NCBI GenBank assembly: GCA_024405215.1
Contig: JAKSPB010000004.1
Span: forward strand, 36,765 to 100,764
Source: Lentisphaeria bacterium
GTDB lineage: Bacteria > Verrucomicrobiota > Lentisphaeria > Oligosphaerales > Oligosphaeraceae
Length of the DNA: 64,000 nt
Direction: 5' to 3'
Shown: positions 61,374 through 64,000 of the stretch, piece after piece
How positions within the stretch are numbered: the stretch's first letter is position 1
How the letters are laid out: each line of letters opens with the position of its first letter
Translations under genes and position numbers: made by a program
The notes under the pieces: generated by a model
What the model was told of the DNA's origin: nothing
What the model saw: the letters and a program-made list of their open reading frames with translations, nothing else
The model's database searches: none

Positions 61374-62210
61374 TTATAGCCGTCCCTTGAAATAATACCA
61401 CAGCAAATGGTCAAAGCCATTGCGGCTGATTTGATTGCCGGAGGCTTTGATAATCCTATCTACGGCCTTACGATAGTCAGCATAATCATCTAGATCAAAA
61501 TCGCCTCCATCATTGCTTTTTTTTATACCATAATACATAATATATTTAGGCATTGCTTCGCGCAGCACTTTGTCATAAATTGAGTAATTGTCTTGCTCTG
61601 CTTTACCCTCAAACAGATAGAAGCAAGCATAATGGCAAAACTTACTTGCAAAGGAGAGATTTGTGCGAGGCGGGATGGGCTTGTCTTTTTTGTCAACACC
61701 AGTAGGATGGGTTTCTCTTTTTATTTCTTCGATTAATGACAACTTAGTCTCGTCAGGTTCCAGCAGAGATTTCAAAAACTTTTCTTTATCTTCAGTTACC
61801 AAATCTATGATTCTTTTTGTTATTTCATCTCTTCCACACCTATCCGCATTCAAATGAGTGCTGTTTTCGCGGTCAACGGCTTCCACTGCATAACGAATGA
61901 TCTCTTCAAGACGGGAGGTTTCTTTAGGCGCCCCTTCGACTGATACTTTTTCATTTTCAATCAAAATAGCTTTTAATTGTGTCATCCAGTATGCCGCAGA
62001 ACCTTTGTAGCCTTTTTGGGAATCTGGTCCAGCGTCCTTGCTGGATGATTTTAGATAGGCTGAATCATTTTGTATCATTGCCTCGACTTTCGCCACGTTG
62101 TCATGTGTCAATTCAACGAGCGGTATTTTCCAAGAGGATGTTTCTTGAATTACCGAAAGCATGTGCGTTTCCGCTGTTTTAAGTTCTGATTGAATAGATG
62201 GCATTGTCAT
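61374..62210 (-). CDS. Unknown protein with SFASK...YxIYD motif, defence-island type
   Basis: 278 residues. The C-terminal half has NLSFASKFCHYACFYLFEG and NYSIYDKVLREAM, then SRNGFDHLLWYYF; this motif order is common in proteins I recognise from variable regions next to restriction or abortive-infection genes, but the family has no firm function. The N-terminus is helical. It follows the PD-(D/E)XK gene by 29 bases and is AT-rich. Confidence 0.65.
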   Translation of the reverse strand: MTMPSIQSELKTAETHMLSVIQETSSWKIPLVELTHDNVAKVEAMIQNDSAYLKSSSKDAGPDSQKGYKGSAAYWMTQLKAILIENEKVSVEGAPKETSRLEEIIRYAVEAVDRENSTHLNADRCGRDEITKRIIDLVTEDKEKFLKSLLEPDETKLSLIEEIKRETHPTGVDKKDKPIPPRTNLSFASKFCHYACFYLFEGKAEQDNYSIYDKVLREAMPKYIMYYGIKKSNDGGDFDLDDYADYRKAVDRIIKASGNQISRNGFDHLLWYYFKGRL

Positions 62211-62239
62211 ACCCCTTGGTTTTATTTTAGAAATGGTCT

Positions 62240-63322
62240 TTACGCCATCATGCTACCCTTATCTTCCCCTTCCAGCATCCCGTCGATATCCAGGGTTTTG
62301 AACTGGTCTTTGACCTCTTCGCCATTATAGAAGGCTAGGAGATCTTCCTTGGTGAGGTCGCCCTCCTTCTGGAATTTGTCTAGGTATTTCTTGGTGAACT
62401 GGAAGGAGAGAAGGTATTTCTCCAGGATGGACATGATGTTCTTGTTGCTCTTGGCGATATTGGCGCACTCCTTCTGGATGTCGAAGATGCCGTCAATATC
62501 GTGAAGCAGGCGTGTCACCAGCATATTCAGCGTATCGTTTTCCGCATTGTAGACCCTGTCGGCAAAGATCAGATCCCGCGCCAGGTCGTAGGCAATGGCC
62601 AGGGAGGAGAAATCGCCTCGTTGGGAGTCCACAATGACGATGAATCCCACGCCTTTCAGGAAGCTGACGGCATTGCAGCGTTCCAGAATCTGGGCATCCA
62701 CCAGAGAGCGGTCGAAGACGATGATACCCACGCGGCTGTCCCGGTTGGCCTTGGCCTCCAGAACCTGTCCCCAGGCGGTATCGGCTTTCTTCGTGAAGAT
62801 GTCCTTCCGTTCGATATCGCCGAGTTTGTAGCTTTTGTCGAACTTGACCTCGATGACGATTTCCCCATGTTCATGTCCATCCACATAGCAGAGGATGTCA
62901 CCGGTTTTGTTCTTTGGCAGATTGCCGGCCATGGTTCCCGTTGGCTCAGCCTTGTCATTGAACTCCCGCTTCTGGAAATATCCATTGAGGAAATCAATGA
63001 TGTCGTCTTCTGCAGCCAGGCCTTTGACGGCGGACTTGAAGAACAGCTCTTTTTTCATCTCGAAGATGGTCTTCAGGCTTTCCAGATTCGTGCCTAGTTC
63101 GTTCTGGGTCTTGGCAAAGAAGGAGGCGATGCGGTCTTCTGTCATGGCCAGCACACCGATATACAATGCCTTGATGAAAGTCTCGTCGTACTCCTCGCTG
63201 CTGACCTTCTTATCGAAAAAGTCAAAGACGATTTCGTTATCCAGCTCAAAAGCATTGATCTTCAGATGCTTCTTTGTCTTGTCCAGGGAAATGACCTTTT
63301 TCTTGTTTTCGTCTGTCGCCAC
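62240..63322 (-). CDS. PD-(D/E)XK nuclease-superfamily protein
   Basis: 360 residues from GTG 63322, which has a TAGGAGA site about nine bases upstream. The nuclease signature KTGDILCYVDG followed by EIVIEVKFDKSYK (Asp in TGDIL, Glu-x-Lys in EVK) lies around residues 140-165; helical segments surround it (an N-terminal helix bundle and a C-terminal helical part with LLHDIDGIFDIQKECANI). This resembles RmuC-like or DUF2130 nuclease proteins. Possibly the effector of the cassette. Confidence 0.75.
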   Translation of the reverse strand: MATDENKKKVISLDKTKKHLKINAFELDNEIVFDFFDKKVSSEEYDETFIKALYIGVLAMTEDRIASFFAKTQNELGTNLESLKTIFEMKKELFFKSAVKGLAAEDDIIDFLNGYFQKREFNDKAEPTGTMAGNLPKNKTGDILCYVDGHEHGEIVIEVKFDKSYKLGDIERKDIFTKKADTAWGQVLEAKANRDSRVGIIVFDRSLVDAQILERCNAVSFLKGVGFIVIVDSQRGDFSSLAIAYDLARDLIFADRVYNAENDTLNMLVTRLLHDIDGIFDIQKECANIAKSNKNIMSILEKYLLSFQFTKKYLDKFQKEGDLTKEDLLAFYNGEEVKDQFKTLDIDGMLEGEDKGSMMA

Positions 63323-63439
63323 AGTTATTATCTCCTATAAAAGTTGTCTTAATTGCGTGTTTATAATAATATGCACGCCAGAATTAGTTTTGCCATCGGC
63401 TAAGACAAAATATGTCTCATAATCTCAATTATTTTTCAC

Positions 63440-63832
63440 TTAAAAAAGTCCTGGTTTGAAAGACTCGATGCCAGGCTTGCGTACTGATGGTGTAGGAGAA
63501 ATGAACAACGGATAGAAACAGAAGGTGACAACATGAAAAAGAAGATGATGATGGAAGAACTGGCGACGAAATACCACAACAGGGACACCGCGCCAATTTA
63601 ACTGCGAAAGTTTTTTTGCGGACGTCCCGTCGGATGTAACCCAGTCTGCGAACCGCTTTTCCCTTCCGTCCTGCTGCTCGAACCTGCACTGGGCGTCGCC
63701 GTAGAAATTGATCCAGAGTCTGCGTTGCCCGTCTCTGATGCGGACGGTCGCTGGCATCGGGAAGGCGAAATACGGCGGACTGAACCAGACGAAAGTCCCG
63801 TCGGCAAGTGAATTGAACTCCTTGACAGTCAT
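63440..63832 (-). CDS. Small hypothetical protein
   Basis: 130 residues from ATG 63832 with a TGAGGAG site. The N-terminal part VKEFNSLADGTFVWFSPPYF has a compact beta-rich look; from about residue 85 the composition (HHHLLFHVVTFCFYP) is unlike a folded protein, so the real end may be earlier or the frame degraded. Function unknown. Confidence 0.45.
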   Translation of the reverse strand: MTVKEFNSLADGTFVWFSPPYFAFPMPATVRIRDGQRRLWINFYGDAQCRFEQQDGREKRFADWVTSDGTSAKKLSQLNWRGVPVVVFRRQFFHHHLLFHVVTFCFYPLFISPTPSVRKPGIESFKPGLF

Positions 63833-63842
63833 TGCATTCTCC

Positions 63843-64000
63843 TCAAATCAGATAGAACTCCACATGGGGAAAGTCCTTCAGCTTAAGGACATCACGTGAC
63901 TTCTGTTCCATCCACTCGTACTGGTCGTGCAGGCCGAGCTTCATATACTTTTCCATGGTCATCGGCTTCCGCTCCCGCGCATTCCGTTTGCGCAGGTCCT
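63843..64000 (-). CDS. C-terminal end of a gene continuing beyond the window
   Basis: 52 codons before the TGA at 63843-63845; the start lies outside the window. Sequence: charged, with RKPMTMEKYMKLGLHDQYEW and LKLKDFPHVEFYLI at the end. It sits 11 bases before the ATG of the 63832 gene, so the two are probably co-transcribed. No family recognised. Confidence 0.5.
   Translation of the reverse strand, partial: DLRKRNARERKPMTMEKYMKLGLHDQYEWMEQKSRDVLKLKDFPHVEFYLI

Overview
The window (about 58% GC over most of its length) looks like a chromosomal piece from the Lentisphaerota, probably the Victivallales. The clues are a prepilin-type protein with the [16 protein letters not shown] leader followed by a [12 protein letters not shown] motif, two secreted DUF4091-type proteins, a secreted GH42-like protein, a GH99/WbsX-like protein, an LA_2272-type repeat protein and a eukaryote-like (GH13_8) glycogen branching enzyme. 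This is inferred from gene content; no rRNA gene is present.

Layout. 1-5.1 kb: glycogen synthesis (partial glgA, glgB), then a LolC/E-type permease with LolD. 5.1-12.4 kb: tRNA-Gly, then minus-strand housekeeping genes: ung, a type IIA topoisomerase B subunit, a zinc-ribbon protein, rho, coaE, miaA, lspA. 12.4-18 kb: a DUF4143-type ATPase and the anaerobic ribonucleotide reductase genes nrdD, a glutaredoxin-like gene and nrdG, preceded by two tandem pairs of NrdR-like boxes. 18-24.4 kb: rsmG, a flavin reductase, a sugar isomerase, rnhC, membrane proteins, a PhnP-like hydrolase and a lipoprotein. 24.4-26.1 kb: a small AT-rich island between exact 46-bp direct repeats. 26.1-38.7 kb: a pilin-like gene, tRNA-fMet, large secreted carbohydrate-related proteins, and an XPB helicase with a Bax1-like nuclease. 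38.7-50.1 kb: a tripartite sensor kinase, an LA_2272-type protein, an esterase, DsbD, Nudix, RluA, an isomerase, YebC, a WbsX-like protein, a coiled-coil protein and tRNA-Pro.

50.2-63.8 kb is an accessory region. It starts beside tRNA-Pro with a C-terminally truncated DRB0094-type RNA ligase. Then come two paralogues of an unrecognised family separated by a WYL regulator, and a tightly coupled four-gene operon: MoxR AAA+ ATPase, DUF2201/VWA metallopeptidase-like protein and two ankyrin-like paralogues. A second WYL regulator reads towards that operon. Beyond it is an AT-rich cassette: a remnant of a third WYL gene coupled to a DUF6884 gene and a GIY-YIG nuclease gene, a protein of unknown function and a PD-(D/E)XK nuclease-like gene. 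A similar sequence element lies upstream of both the RNA ligase and the MoxR operon, suggesting they share control. I think this is the most promising candidate for an undescribed stress, RNA-repair or defence system.

A diverged element of about 100 bp occurs three times (2993, 27372 and 31236). Two copies end just upstream of start codons; one is an orphan. It matches no element I know.
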